Of a stretch of 64,000 bases of DNA, positions 43,295 through 53,603 are shown in pieces. The number at the start of each line of letters is the position of its first letter. The first letter of the stretch is position 1. The translations under genes and the position numbers were made by a program. Location: NCBI GenBank assembly GCA_964500445.1, contig CAZCOG010000001.1:62001-126000 (forward strand). The letters run 5' to 3'. Origin of the DNA: Persicitalea sp964500445. GTDB taxonomy: Bacteria > Bacteroidota > Bacteroidia > Cytophagales > Spirosomataceae. Under the pieces are notes generated by a model. It was not told the origin of the DNA, did no database searches, and saw only the letters and a program-made list of their open reading frames with translations.

Positions 43295-45751
43295 ATGATC
43301 AGGAATTATTTTAAAATCGCCCTCCGCAACCTGCGCAAAAGCAAACTATTCTCGTCCATCAACGTCTTCGGCCTGTCGGTTGGCATGGCCTGCTGTATGT
43401 TGCTGCTGTTGTACATCAACAGCGAATTATCATTCGACAGACACCACGAATTTGCCGATGACATCTACCTGCTGCGCAGCGAGAACACCTATAATGGTGA
43501 ATTGATGGATAACCCACGTGCGCCCTCGCCCTACGCGCAGGCCATGAAGGCCGAATATCCCGAGGTAGAACAGGTCACGCGCGTCTGGGTGAATTTCCTT
43601 GAAAAAGAAACACTGCTGCGGGTCAAGGAAGCGAACCAGACCGTAAAGGCCTTCAATGAGAGGTCGGGTTATCAGGTGGATTCTACTTTTTTCGATGTCT
43701 TCACCTACCAATTCCTGGAAGGCGACGCCCGTACGGCGCTGGACGACGCCCATTCGGTGGTACTGTCGGAAGCCTTATCCCGAAAACTCTTTGGCGACGC
43801 CCCCGCTTTGGACAGGACCATCCAGATCGGCGGGGTGGCGGGTTCGGATGAAAATTTCCAGGTCACGGGCGTCTATCGCGACGAAAGCCACCGCTCGCAC
43901 ATCGATGCTCCTTACTTTCTGTCCCTGCAGGCGGGCTGGGTGGGTAGCTTTCTGCGGGAGCGGCCGCAGGACTTCAGCAATAACAACATGTTCCACACCT
44001 ACCTGCGCATGCGGCCGGGTACCGATGCCGCCAAGCTGGAAAGTAAGCTCCCTGCGTTCGTTGAAAAATATGCCCGCAAGGACCTGAAACTTGCGGGAGC
44101 GAATAAGAAGATGGCGCTGCTGTCGGTGAAAGACATCCACCTTTTCGACAAAATAGACGCCATTCTCACGCCAACCAGCAGCGTTACCTACCTTTACGTA
44201 CTGGGATCCATCGCGCTGTTTATCCTGCTCCTGGCCTGCATCAATTTTATGAACCTGGCTACCGCCCGTTCGGTCAAGCGGGCCGCCGAAGTGGGGATGC
44301 GCAAGGTGATGGGCGCGCAGCGCGGCGGACTGATCGGCCAGTTTTTGGGCGAGTCGATGGTCCTGACCCTGCTGGCGTTGCTGGTGGCCATCGTGCTGGT
44401 GGTGATGTTGCTACCCGCCTTCAACCAGTTGTCGGGTAAAGCGCTGGCTTTCGCTGACCTGCTGCAGCCCGGAATCATCGCCGCGTTTCTGGGACTGGCC
44501 CTGCTGACGGGCCTGTTGGCCGGAAGCTACCCGGCTTTCTACCTGTCGGTGTTCAATCCGCTGGATGTCCTCAAAGGGAAGTTCGTCAACTCGGCTTCGG
44601 CCACGCTGCTCCGACGCGGGCTGGTGGTGTTCCAGTTTGTGATTTCAATAGGGCTGGTCGTTGCTACGATCGTCATTCAGGGGCAAATGAAATTTATGCG
44701 GGATCAACCCCTGGGATTCAACAAGGACCAGCAGATTGTGCTGCCCCTCCGCAGTGAACAGGCGCGTAATGCGTATCAGGCATTGCGCAACGAACTGTTG
44801 CAGAGCAGTAAAATTTCCGGCGCGGCAGGTACGGGCTACTACCCGGGCATCCTGAACCCCAGCGACATGGGTTTGTACCGGCCTGAGCAGAGCAAAAATG
44901 AAGTAGCCATTACGAAGACCAATTGGGTGTCGCCCGAATTCATGGAGATGATGGGCTTCAAAATGGTAACGGGTCGGATGCTCTCCAAAGAATTCATGGG
45001 CGACACGGCTAACCAGACGATGGTGGTCAACGAGGCGACGCTTCGAAAATTCGCCATCCCCCTGGAAAAGGCCATTGGCCAAAAACTCCGTATGACCTCG
45101 CAGAATAATCCCCGCACATTTGAAATCGTGGGCGTGGTCAAGGATTTCCATTTTGCCGATTTGCACCAAGTCATCGAACCTTACGCTTTTTTCCTGGATC
45201 CCAACGCTAATGAATTCAACTACCTCATTACCCATGCCAACACAGCGGATGTGGGTACGGTGCTGCCTTTCATCGAATCGAAATGGAAAGCCCTGGTTCC
45301 CGACGAGCCATTCAGATACAGTTTTCTGAACGAAGATTTCCAGAAAAACTACGATGCTGATGCCCGCACAGCCCGCATCGTCAACGTTTTTACCCTGATC
45401 TCCATCATTATTTCGTGCCTAGGCCTTTTCGGCTTGACAACTTTTGAGGCACAACAGCGGATAAAAGAGATTGGCGTTCGCAAAGTACTTGGTGCGAGTG
45501 TCACCAACATTGTTGCGCTGCTTTCGCGGGATTTTGTAAAGTTGGTGGTGGCGGCTATTGTCATTGCTACACCGCTTACCTGGTACCTCATGAATCAGTG
45601 GCTGCAGGATTTCGCCTATAAAATCGACATCGAGTGGTGGGTGTTTGTGCTGGCAGGAACGGTGGCGGTAGGTATCGCGCTGCTGACGGTAAGTTTCCAG
45701 AGTATGAAGGCGGCCCTGATGAATCCGGTAAAGTCATTGCGGAGCGAATGA
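43295..45751 (+). CDS. MacB/FtsX-type ABC transporter permease 4
   Basis: An 818-residue member starting MIRNYFKIALRNLRKSKLFS; longer than most because of a larger first periplasmic domain (extra segments around VWVNFLEKETLLRVKEANQ). First cytoplasmic motif ACINFMNLATARSVKRAAEVGMRKVMGA (about 314-340), second QQRIKEIGVRKVLGAS (about 720-735, with EAQQ in place of xAEQ). Ends NPVKSLRSE. No dyad or sigma-54-like element is present in the 70-bp gap before it, so it is probably read through from permease 3. The higher GC of this gene compared with permease 5 is visible by eye but not measured. Confidence 0.92.
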   Translation: MIRNYFKIALRNLRKSKLFSSINVFGLSVGMACCMLLLLYINSELSFDRHHEFADDIYLLRSENTYNGELMDNPRAPSPYAQAMKAEYPEVEQVTRVWVNFLEKETLLRVKEANQTVKAFNERSGYQVDSTFFDVFTYQFLEGDARTALDDAHSVVLSEALSRKLFGDAPALDRTIQIGGVAGSDENFQVTGVYRDESHRSHIDAPYFLSLQAGWVGSFLRERPQDFSNNNMFHTYLRMRPGTDAAKLESKLPAFVEKYARKDLKLAGANKKMALLSVKDIHLFDKIDAILTPTSSVTYLYVLGSIALFILLLACINFMNLATARSVKRAAEVGMRKVMGAQRGGLIGQFLGESMVLTLLALLVAIVLVVMLLPAFNQLSGKALAFADLLQPGIIAAFLGLALLTGLLAGSYPAFYLSVFNPLDVLKGKFVNSASATLLRRGLVVFQFVISIGLVVATIVIQGQMKFMRDQPLGFNKDQQIVLPLRSEQARNAYQALRNELLQSSKISGAAGTGYYPGILNPSDMGLYRPEQSKNEVAITKTNWVSPEFMEMMGFKMVTGRMLSKEFMGDTANQTMVVNEATLRKFAIPLEKAIGQKLRMTSQNNPRTFEIVGVVKDFHFADLHQVIEPYAFFLDPNANEFNYLITHANTADVGTVLPFIESKWKALVPDEPFRYSFLNEDFQKNYDADARTARIVNVFTLISIIISCLGLFGLTTFEAQQRIKEIGVRKVLGASVTNIVALLSRDFVKLVVAAIVIATPLTWYLMNQWLQDFAYKIDIEWWVFVLAGTVAVGIALLTVSFQSMKAALMNPVKSLRSE

Positions 45752-45808
45752 ATAAAAAGGCCAATAGCCATTAGCTGACAGCTGTTGTAAAAACCAACCA
45801 CGTATACT

Positions 45809-48190
45809 ATGGTCACCAACTATCTCAAAATAGCCTGGCGAAGTTTTGTGAAAAATAAGGTGTACGCCGGGATCAACCTCATGGGGCTGTCCATCGGGAT
45901 AGCGGGGGCCATCATTGTATTCCAGTTGGTCACCTACCATCTGGAGATCGATCGGTACCATCATCTTTTTGACCGTACCTACCGGGTAGTTGTGGATCTG
46001 CATCTGGACGACGGCTCTGTTGAAAAAGAAAAAGGATCGGCTTTTATCCTGCACCAGACTCTGAAGAAGGAATTCAGCTCCGTAGAAAATACAACCTACC
46101 TGGCCCATAAGGAAGTGACCCTGGCGGTTGATCAGTCCCAAAAAATGGAGCGTTTTCTGGAAAAGGAAGCCGCCGGATTTACTAATTCCGACTGGTTTGA
46201 GATATTTGATTACGAATGGATTTCCGGTAAACCATCGGCCCTGGATGCGCCCAATCAGGTGGTTTTGACGGAGAAGTACGCCCGGAAGTACTTCGGGTCA
46301 CAAAATCCGGTTGGCAGGTACCTTACCATAGACAATCAGGAAAATTTGCTGGTGGCGGGTTTGTTGAAAGACCTACCCGAGAAAACCGATCAGCGAACCG
46401 AGGTTTTTATTTCGCTCCCTACGATCAAGACCCTCGTCCCGAACTACGGCTATGAGGACTGGGGCTGGATCGACGGTAACCGCGAAACCTACATTACGCT
46501 CCGTTCGGCGCAGGATCAGGCGGCTTTCGAAAAGCAAATGCCCGCCTTTGCCAAAAAGTACTACGGCGAAATAGGGAATGTTTTCTGGTACCATTTGCAG
46601 CCACTTTCGGAGGTGCATTTTGATATCGACTACGGCGGAAAAATCAAGTACAGTACGATTGTGATGCTGGCTTCGGTAGGGCTGCTGCTGATTTTTATTG
46701 CCTGCTTCAACTTCATCAACCTCACCACGGCGCAGTCTCTCAAAAGGAGTAAGGAGGTAGGAGTACGGAAAATACTGGGCGTTTCACAGCGGCAGATTTT
46801 CTGGTTTTTTATGCAGGAAACTGCGCTGTATACCTTATGCGCCTGTGTACTTGCCCTAATGATTGCCTACCCCACGACATCCCTGCTCCGGGAATGGATG
46901 AATATAAGCATTCCCGATGTGAAGGTGTTCAGTTCCACCTTCCTTCTGTTCTTCGGGCTGCTTTTCGTGCTGGTCACATTGCTGGCTGGCCTGTATCCCG
47001 CTTCGGTTATCTCAAACTTCAATCCGTTGCGAGCCATCAAGGGCGTAAGTTTGCCCACTGGCCGGAACTGGTTTTCTGTGAGGAAGGGGCTGGTCATTGC
47101 CCAATTCAGTATCTCGTTTGTATTGATTGCGGTATCGATGGTGATTATCCTTCAACTACGGTACATCCGCGAGAAAGACATGGGTACGCAGAAAGATCTG
47201 ATTCTTCATGTCCGTCTTCCCAGTACCGAAAACCGCCAGCTGGCCGCGCTAGAGCATGAATTCAGGCAACTACCGGAGGTAGAAACCGTATCGTTTTTCA
47301 GGACGCCACCTTCCGCACAAATCGGTAGCGGGGGTAGCATCAAGTTCGAAAATCGGGATTGGGAAAAATTTGTGGCTCGCTCAAAAATCGCCGACCACAA
47401 TTATATAAAAACCTACGGTCTGAAACTGGTGGCGGGACGGAATATAGCCCCTTCGGATACTTTGAAAGAGCTGCTGGTCAATGCAAAATTGGTAAAAGAC
47501 TTGGGTCTCAAATCGCCACAGGAAGCCCTCAATCGCAAGCTCTTGGTGGGTGACATTGGAAAAACAGGAACCATTGTGGGCGTACTTTCTGATTTTAACA
47601 ATGCCGATTTGTATTCCGGCATTGAGCCTACGGTGGTTTTCTCTACACAGCGGCTCTATCGCCACGCGGCCCTCCGGCTGAATCGTCTGCAGGCTTCCAC
47701 CCTGCAAAATGTAAGCAAGATATGGCAAAGCCAGTTTCCTGAAAACGTCTTCGAACATAGCTTCTACGACGAAGAAATTGCCCGGTTCTACCAACGGGAA
47801 GAACTGACTTCCCGACTTACCATCACTTTCGCCTTTCTTTCCATTTTTCTGTCCTGCCTGGGACTGTTTGGCCTGGCCCTGTTCTCCACGGAGCAGCGCA
47901 TCAGAGAAATTGGCATCCGCAAAGTACTTGGAGCGTCGGTAGTAAGCATAACGACTCTACTGTCAAAGGATTTACTGCAACTGGTGGTGATCGCCAGCGT
48001 TGTGGCCAGCCCGGTAGCCTACTATTTCATGCAGCAATGGTTAGCTGATTTTGCCTTTAAGGTGGATGTAAGCGCGTGGATATTTCTGCTGGCGGGCGCC
48101 TTTTCAGCCGGAATTGCCTTCGTTACGATCGGTTTTCAATCCGTCAAAGCTGCGTTAATGAATCCAGTGAAGTCGTTGCGAAGCGAATAA
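45809..48190 (+). CDS. MacB/FtsX-type ABC transporter permease 5
   Basis: A 793-residue member starting MVTNYLKIAWRSFVKNKVYA. First cytoplasmic motif ACFNFINLTTAQSLKRSKEVGVRKILGVS (about 297-325), second EQRIREIGIRKVLGAS (about 694-709). Sequence between motifs departs more than usual from its neighbours, for example YGYEDWGWIDGNRETYI in the first periplasmic domain. Ends NPVKSLRSE, the last member with Lys. The gap before it is 57 bp without regulatory signals. After its stop comes a small unknown gene (48272), the only non-permease within the array. Confidence 0.92.
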   Translation: MVTNYLKIAWRSFVKNKVYAGINLMGLSIGIAGAIIVFQLVTYHLEIDRYHHLFDRTYRVVVDLHLDDGSVEKEKGSAFILHQTLKKEFSSVENTTYLAHKEVTLAVDQSQKMERFLEKEAAGFTNSDWFEIFDYEWISGKPSALDAPNQVVLTEKYARKYFGSQNPVGRYLTIDNQENLLVAGLLKDLPEKTDQRTEVFISLPTIKTLVPNYGYEDWGWIDGNRETYITLRSAQDQAAFEKQMPAFAKKYYGEIGNVFWYHLQPLSEVHFDIDYGGKIKYSTIVMLASVGLLLIFIACFNFINLTTAQSLKRSKEVGVRKILGVSQRQIFWFFMQETALYTLCACVLALMIAYPTTSLLREWMNISIPDVKVFSSTFLLFFGLLFVLVTLLAGLYPASVISNFNPLRAIKGVSLPTGRNWFSVRKGLVIAQFSISFVLIAVSMVIILQLRYIREKDMGTQKDLILHVRLPSTENRQLAALEHEFRQLPEVETVSFFRTPPSAQIGSGGSIKFENRDWEKFVARSKIADHNYIKTYGLKLVAGRNIAPSDTLKELLVNAKLVKDLGLKSPQEALNRKLLVGDIGKTGTIVGVLSDFNNADLYSGIEPTVVFSTQRLYRHAALRLNRLQASTLQNVSKIWQSQFPENVFEHSFYDEEIARFYQREELTSRLTITFAFLSIFLSCLGLFGLALFSTEQRIREIGIRKVLGASVVSITTLLSKDLLQLVVIASVVASPVAYYFMQQWLADFAFKVDVSAWIFLLAGAFSAGIAFVTIGFQSVKAALMNPVKSLRSE

Positions 48191-48271
48191 AATCGAGTTA
48201 TGTGTAACCTGAAATGCGTCTCCTGATTTTTCAAAATCAAAACTTAATATTCACTAAACCCATATACTACC

Positions 48272-48562
48272 ATGAGCCACATAGCTATTCCTATTCCTCC
48301 TCTTCCCGGCAAGCAGGAGATTGAAGTCGAGGTTACCATCAACGGGCAGAAGCATCAGCTGCACTACCGGGTGGAGCTGTTTTACTGGAACGATTGCAGC
48401 AATCCGCGGGCTCACCGCGCCGACTGCATCAGCGAAATGCTCTCGTCCCACGATCCTTCCTGGACGGTGTACTACATCGGTGCGCCCACCGACGAGTTTG
48501 TTCCTATCACCTTTGTAAAAGAAGAAAGCAGGCGACTGTTGCGGGGAGAGGTTACTTATTAA
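48272..48562 (+). CDS. 96-residue unknown protein inside the permease array
   Basis: A small soluble protein without signal peptide or membrane segment, lying 81 bp after permease 5 and 28 bp before permease 6 on the same strand, so almost certainly cotranscribed with permease 6. It starts MSHIAIPIPPLPGKQEIEVEV, giving two or three beta strands (VEVTINGQKHQLHYRVELFYW), followed by a cysteine pair in DCSNPRAHRADC, then WTVYYIGAPTDEFVPITFVKEE. The strand pattern and tight spacing indicate a real gene. I do not recognise the family. It could be a cytoplasmic partner of the permeases, but that is a guess from position alone. Confidence 0.72.
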   Translation: MSHIAIPIPPLPGKQEIEVEVTINGQKHQLHYRVELFYWNDCSNPRAHRADCISEMLSSHDPSWTVYYIGAPTDEFVPITFVKEESRRLLRGEVTY

Positions 48563-48590
48563 CAAATATTTTTCAAAAAAACATACATCC

Positions 48591-50999
48591 ATGATTCGTA
48601 ACTACCTAAAAATAGCCTACCGTAACCTGCGTCGCCACAAGACCTTTGGCTTCATCAATATCGTCGGGCTATCCGTGGGGTTAGCAGGTTTTCTTTTGAT
48701 CGCGCTGTACGTCAAGGACGAACTGGGCTACGACCGCTACAACGAAAACGCCGATCGTGTGTACCGGGTGGGCCGCACTTTCCTGACGTCGGAGGGTACA
48801 CCTTCCCTGACTTTGGCGCAGGTAGCCCCGCCGTTCGGGCCGCTCATCAAGCAAGATTTCCCCGAAGCCGAAGAGGTCGTCAGAACTTTGGGGACGGGTA
48901 GTTTGATACTGCGGAACGGCGATCAGCAATTCACCGAGGAAAACGGTTTTTTTGCAGAAAAGAACCTGTTCAAAGTACTGACTTTCGACTTTATCAGCGG
49001 CAATCCCGACGAGGCTTTGGCTAATACGAACTCTATACTGATGTCGCGCCCGATGGCTGAAAAGTACTTTGGCAAGGCTGACCCCATCGGCAAAACGCTG
49101 CGCGTCGAGAACCAATTCGATCTGATCGTGACGGGCGTGTACGAGCCGCTGCCCGCGCAGGCACATTTTCACCCTAGTTTCCTACTAGCTTTCTCGGCCC
49201 TGAACGACCCTAACATTTACGGTGCCGAACAGTTGAGAACGAACTGGGGTAACAACGCTTTCAGTACGTACATTCTACTAGCCGAGGGGGCCGATCCCCA
49301 GCGCATTGCGAAGGCATTTCCGGCCTTTCAGGACGAACACGTACCACCCTACGAAGGTCGGATGCCTTCTACTTTCTCGGTGCTGGACCTGACCAAGCTC
49401 ACCGACATCCATCTTCGCTCCCACACAGATTCCGAGATCGAGCCGCCTGGAAATATCAGCTACATCTACATTTTTTCGGCCATCGGCTTATTCATTCTGC
49501 TCATCGCCTGCATCAATTACATGAACCTGGCTACGGCGCGTTCCGCAGGACGGGCGAAGGAGGTGGGCATGCGAAAAGTGGTAGGCGCCAAACGTGGCCA
49601 ACTCGTCGGACAGTTTCTGAGCGAGTCGCTGCTGCTGGTCGTGCTGGCTTTGTTCCTTGCCCTTTTGTTAATGGTGTTTGGCTTACCCGCACTGAACGAT
49701 TTCAGCCAAAAGGAATTGTCATTTAAGCAGCTGCTCGACCCAACCTTCCTGGCTATTTTGGTGAGCATCACGCTTTTGACCGGTTTGATCGCGGGTCTAT
49801 ATCCCGCATTTTTCCTGGCTTCCTTCCGGCCCCTCAACGTTCTGAAAGGTCAGATTGCCAGCAAACTACGCACAGGTCGACTGCGGCAGGTACTGGTCAT
49901 CACGCAATTCTCGATTGCCATCGCCCTCATCATCGGTACGGGTGTGGTGCGTAACCAAATGCACTACATCCAGGATTATCGTTTGGGCTACGAGAAAGAG
50001 CAGGTGGTACTTTTGAGGGACGCCGGAAACGATGACACCAACTACGAAACGCTCAAACAACAGCTCGTCCAAACGGGCGCAGTCGCTGACGTGGGTCGCT
50101 CGTCGCGCATTCCTTCCGGGCGATTGCTCGACTCGCAGGGTGCCCGTGCGATGCAGGGCGACAGCATGGCTCCCACCAACATCACCCTTAAGCAACTAAT
50201 GGTGGACTACGATTTTGTTCCAGCCTACCGGATCGGCATGGCCGCCGGGCGCAATTTCTCCCGTGATTTTTCTACCGATACATCCATGGTAGTCATAAAC
50301 GAGACGGCCGCGCGGCAACTTGGCTGGACATCCGACGAGGCCATCGGCAAACCGTTTCAGTACGGAAACGTGCGGGGCCAGATCATCGGGGTTACCAAGG
50401 ACTACCACTTTGAATCGCTGCATCAGGAGATTTCGGCTATCGCCATGACGCTCACACCCGGCCGACTCAATTGGATTTCGGTTCCACTCAAAGGCGACAT
50501 CACCGTCGGGTTGCAACAAGTGGAAACGGTTTGGAAGCAGTTTTTTCCGGGACAACCTTTTCAGTACCAGTTCCTCGACGAGCGCTTCGACCGCCTTTAC
50601 GCCGCCGAACAAAGGCAACAAAAGCTGTTCAGTACTTTTGCCGGCATTGCCATTCTGCTGTCCTGCCTGGGGCTGTTTGGCCTGTCCATGTTCATGGCGG
50701 AGCAAAGAGTAAAGGAAATCGGCGTTCACAAAGTACTGGGTGCCAGCGTCACGAGTATTGTAACCCTGCTTTCCAAAGATTTTCTTAAACCCGTGCTGGT
50801 CGCTTTGCTGATTGCCTCGCCCATCGCCTGGTATGCCATGCATGAATGGCTGGGTGGTTTTGCTTACAAAACGGGTATCGGTTGGGCTGTGTTCGCGGGC
50901 GCGGGTGTGCTGGCTATCGGTATTGCCCTGCTGACGGTAAGTTTTCAGAGTGTGAAAGCGGCGTTGATGAATCCGGTGGAGTCGCTGCGGAGCGAGTAA
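48591..50999 (+). CDS. MacB/FtsX-type ABC transporter permease 6
   Basis: An 802-residue member starting MIRNYLKIAYRNLRRHKTFG. First cytoplasmic motif ACINYMNLATARSAGRAKEVGMRKVVGA (about 306-333). In the second motif, EQRVKEIGVHKVLGAS (about 704-719), histidine replaces the arginine present in every other copy. Domain-one landmark YFGKADPIGKTL. It ends NPVESLRSE and is the first of the five Glu-type members. It follows the 96-residue gene by 28 bp. The larger gap after it (139 bp) holds a bulged hairpin rather than a promoter. Confidence 0.93.
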   Translation: MIRNYLKIAYRNLRRHKTFGFINIVGLSVGLAGFLLIALYVKDELGYDRYNENADRVYRVGRTFLTSEGTPSLTLAQVAPPFGPLIKQDFPEAEEVVRTLGTGSLILRNGDQQFTEENGFFAEKNLFKVLTFDFISGNPDEALANTNSILMSRPMAEKYFGKADPIGKTLRVENQFDLIVTGVYEPLPAQAHFHPSFLLAFSALNDPNIYGAEQLRTNWGNNAFSTYILLAEGADPQRIAKAFPAFQDEHVPPYEGRMPSTFSVLDLTKLTDIHLRSHTDSEIEPPGNISYIYIFSAIGLFILLIACINYMNLATARSAGRAKEVGMRKVVGAKRGQLVGQFLSESLLLVVLALFLALLLMVFGLPALNDFSQKELSFKQLLDPTFLAILVSITLLTGLIAGLYPAFFLASFRPLNVLKGQIASKLRTGRLRQVLVITQFSIAIALIIGTGVVRNQMHYIQDYRLGYEKEQVVLLRDAGNDDTNYETLKQQLVQTGAVADVGRSSRIPSGRLLDSQGARAMQGDSMAPTNITLKQLMVDYDFVPAYRIGMAAGRNFSRDFSTDTSMVVINETAARQLGWTSDEAIGKPFQYGNVRGQIIGVTKDYHFESLHQEISAIAMTLTPGRLNWISVPLKGDITVGLQQVETVWKQFFPGQPFQYQFLDERFDRLYAAEQRQQKLFSTFAGIAILLSCLGLFGLSMFMAEQRVKEIGVHKVLGASVTSIVTLLSKDFLKPVLVALLIASPIAWYAMHEWLGGFAYKTGIGWAVFAGAGVLAIGIALLTVSFQSVKAALMNPVESLRSE

Positions 51000-51074
51000 G
51001 CAGACAACCAAAGTACCTCCCATCAAAAGCTCCGTTTAAGGATTTTTAACACACTCATTTTGAGATTGTTTTCT

Positions 51075-51107
51075 ACCTTGTCTGCTTGTTTAATCAGGCA
51101 GACAGGT
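51075..51107 (+). repeat. Bulged hairpin between permeases 6 and 7
   Basis: ACCTTGTCTGC (51075-51085) pairs with GCAGACAGGT (51098-51107) with one bulged T and a 12-nt loop. No T-tract, so more likely an RNA-processing or stability element than a terminator. It ends 31 bp before the permease 7 start codon. Confidence 0.45.
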
Positions 51108-51138
51108 GATACCAGATCTGCGCATTCCCGAAGGTCTC

Positions 51139-53547
51139 ATGCTGAAAAACTACCTCAAAATCGCTTATCGCTCCCTGCTGCGCAGCAAGTACTATTCACT
51201 CCTGAACATTGCCGGATTGGCGGTGGGCATCACGTTCGCCATGCTGATCGGCAGCTACGTCTGGGGCGAGTTCCGGGTAAACCAGACTTTACGCAATACC
51301 AATCGGCAGTATATTGTACAAAGTCGCTGGAAGCAGGAAAACATGGGCCTGGAATTCACAACCCTGGCACCCATCGGTCAGGCTTTGAAAACGCAGTATC
51401 CGACGCTGGTAGCCGATTCCTACGCCTTTTACGGCGTTACCGCCACGGTGAGCCACGGAAACAACCATTTCCGCGAATCCATCCAGATCGGCGATTCGAC
51501 ATTGCTGACAATGTACGGTTTTGAGTTGGCAGCGGGCAATCCGCACACGGCTCTGACTCAGCCGAATGGAATCGTTATCACCGAGGCCCGAGCCCGCAAG
51601 CTTTTTGGCAAAACCGATGTCTTGAATCAATCGCTGACCGTAGAGACGCCACAATCGGGGAAGCAGGAATTTACCGTAACGGGGGTACTTAAGCCACTAC
51701 CACCCAACTCGGTGACTCACCTGCTGACCGAGGAGGCCGAAGTTTTCATGTCGCTGGGCGCAATGCCCTATTTCGGGGGTGACCTCACCAATTGGGGTAA
51801 TGCCTTCATCGTCAACTACGTCGAGTTGCAGCCGGGCGTTTCACCCTCGGATTTAAAGAAACCCCTCGCCCAGCTCATTGCCACGAATGCCCCGCCCAAT
51901 CTAGGCAAAAACCTGACTGCCTATTTAACCCCGCTGACCGATTACTACTTGGAAAGCAACAATGGTGTGGTGCGCCGGATGATCACAACCCTGGCGTGGG
52001 TAGCGGTTTTTATTTTGCTGATGGCCGTCATTAATTTTGTCAACCTCTCGCTCGGAGGTGCTTCCACGCGGCTGCGCGAAATCGGCGTCCGCAAAGCACT
52101 CGGGAGTCTGCGCCGACAGTTGACTGCGCAGTTTTTGACGGAGGCTCTGGTTCTGACGCTGCTGGCGATGGTACTTTCCATCGGTTTGTACGTGCTTTTC
52201 CGCCCGGCGTTCAGCGGCGTGGTAGGGCAAGCCATTCCATCGCTAACGGACCTCCCCGGTGGGTACGTTTGGGGAATGCTCGCTTTAATTCTTTTGGTTG
52301 GCTTACTGGCGGGCGGCTATCCCGCGCTGCATTTGTCGGCTTACTCCTCCGTCGATTCTTTAAAGGGAAAAGAACGCTCGGTGGCGGGCGGGCGGTGGTT
52401 CAGGAGAGGGCTGGTGACCGCACAGTTTACGATTGCGGTGCTGGTTTTTGTGGGTGCGATTTTCGTTTCCCGCCAAATTACCTTCTTCTTTGATACTGAT
52501 CTAGGATTCAATAAGGACGCCCTGCTGACCGTTTCTTCGCTGCCCCGCGACTGGTCGCCCAAAGGTGTCACACGCATGGAAGACGCCCGGGAGCAGTTTG
52601 CGCGTCTGCCCGGCGTTGGCTCAGCCAGCCTGTCGTTCGATATCCCGAATGGCAACGCCGGCCTGAACGCCAACGTTTATTTACCAGAACAAGACAGTAC
52701 CCAAGCCATCACCATGCCCGCCCTGACGACCGATGAGCATTTTGCCGAAACCTACCAAATCGACGTGCTGAGCGGACGGTACTTTTGGCCGGGAGCGAGT
52801 CAGCAAGATGCCGATGGTATTGTACTAAATGAATCTGCCGCCATGGCCCTTGGCTACCCGGCACCCGAGGCGGCGGTCGGGAAAAGGGTGCGGATTCAGG
52901 GTAGTTTGCAGCCATTCCGGGTGCTGGGCGTGATCAAAAATTTTCATTTCGGCAGCATGCACAAAGCCATCGAACCGTTGCTGGTCGGACATATTCAAAA
53001 CATCACTATCTACCGGTATTTTTCCTTCAAAATAGAATCCGGCAAGGTGCGACCGACGATTGCGGCCATCGAAAAGAAATGGCACGAACTATTCCCAGAC
53101 TCTCCCCTGGAATACGCCTTCATGGATCAGGCTTTTGAAAAACTGTATAAAACTGAATTGCAGTTGGAGAAGGCCGCTTACGTGGCTACCGGGTTGTCTT
53201 TGCTAGTGATGCTCCTGGGCGTCGTGGGCATGGTTTCGCTCACCGTTTCGCACCGGACGAAGGAGGTTGGTATCCGTAAAGTACTAGGTGCTTCGGTAGC
53301 GGGTATTGTGGGGCTTTTCCTCAATGAGTACGCCTGGATACTGCTCATTGCCAATCTCATAGCCTGGCCCCTGGCTTACAGCCTCCTCACAAATTGGTTA
53401 GCCGATTATGCCTACCATACTACGATCACCTGGTTACCATTCGTGCAGGTAGGCGTAAGCATAGCTCTGGTTTCGGCTTTGGTGATTGGCTTGCAAGTGA
53501 TTAAAACGGCTTTGCGAAATCCGGTGGAGAGTCTTAGGAGCGAATAA
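51139..53547 (+). CDS. MacB/FtsX-type ABC transporter permease 7 (most divergent)
   Basis: An 802-residue member; start at MLKNYLKIAYRSLLRSKYYS (51139), not at the in-frame ATG 11 codons upstream, by alignment with paralogues. It differs most from the rest: the first cytoplasmic motif is AVINFVNLSLGGASTRLREIGVRKALGS (about 296-324), with Ala-Val in place of Ala-Cys-Ile and a changed linker, and in the second half HRTKEVGIRKVLGASVAG leads into LFLNEYAWILL in place of the usual LLSKDFLKLV. Ends NPVESLRSE. It may be the end of the unit starting at permease 3, since a new operator and promoter follow. Confidence 0.92.
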   Translation: MLKNYLKIAYRSLLRSKYYSLLNIAGLAVGITFAMLIGSYVWGEFRVNQTLRNTNRQYIVQSRWKQENMGLEFTTLAPIGQALKTQYPTLVADSYAFYGVTATVSHGNNHFRESIQIGDSTLLTMYGFELAAGNPHTALTQPNGIVITEARARKLFGKTDVLNQSLTVETPQSGKQEFTVTGVLKPLPPNSVTHLLTEEAEVFMSLGAMPYFGGDLTNWGNAFIVNYVELQPGVSPSDLKKPLAQLIATNAPPNLGKNLTAYLTPLTDYYLESNNGVVRRMITTLAWVAVFILLMAVINFVNLSLGGASTRLREIGVRKALGSLRRQLTAQFLTEALVLTLLAMVLSIGLYVLFRPAFSGVVGQAIPSLTDLPGGYVWGMLALILLVGLLAGGYPALHLSAYSSVDSLKGKERSVAGGRWFRRGLVTAQFTIAVLVFVGAIFVSRQITFFFDTDLGFNKDALLTVSSLPRDWSPKGVTRMEDAREQFARLPGVGSASLSFDIPNGNAGLNANVYLPEQDSTQAITMPALTTDEHFAETYQIDVLSGRYFWPGASQQDADGIVLNESAAMALGYPAPEAAVGKRVRIQGSLQPFRVLGVIKNFHFGSMHKAIEPLLVGHIQNITIYRYFSFKIESGKVRPTIAAIEKKWHELFPDSPLEYAFMDQAFEKLYKTELQLEKAAYVATGLSLLVMLLGVVGMVSLTVSHRTKEVGIRKVLGASVAGIVGLFLNEYAWILLIANLIAWPLAYSLLTNWLADYAYHTTITWLPFVQVGVSIALVSALVIGLQVIKTALRNPVESLRSE

Positions 53548-53603
53548 GGCCGAAAGAATCGGTGGCATTGGAACAAGGCAATTGCCCGGGTTGGAAACTT
53601 GAA

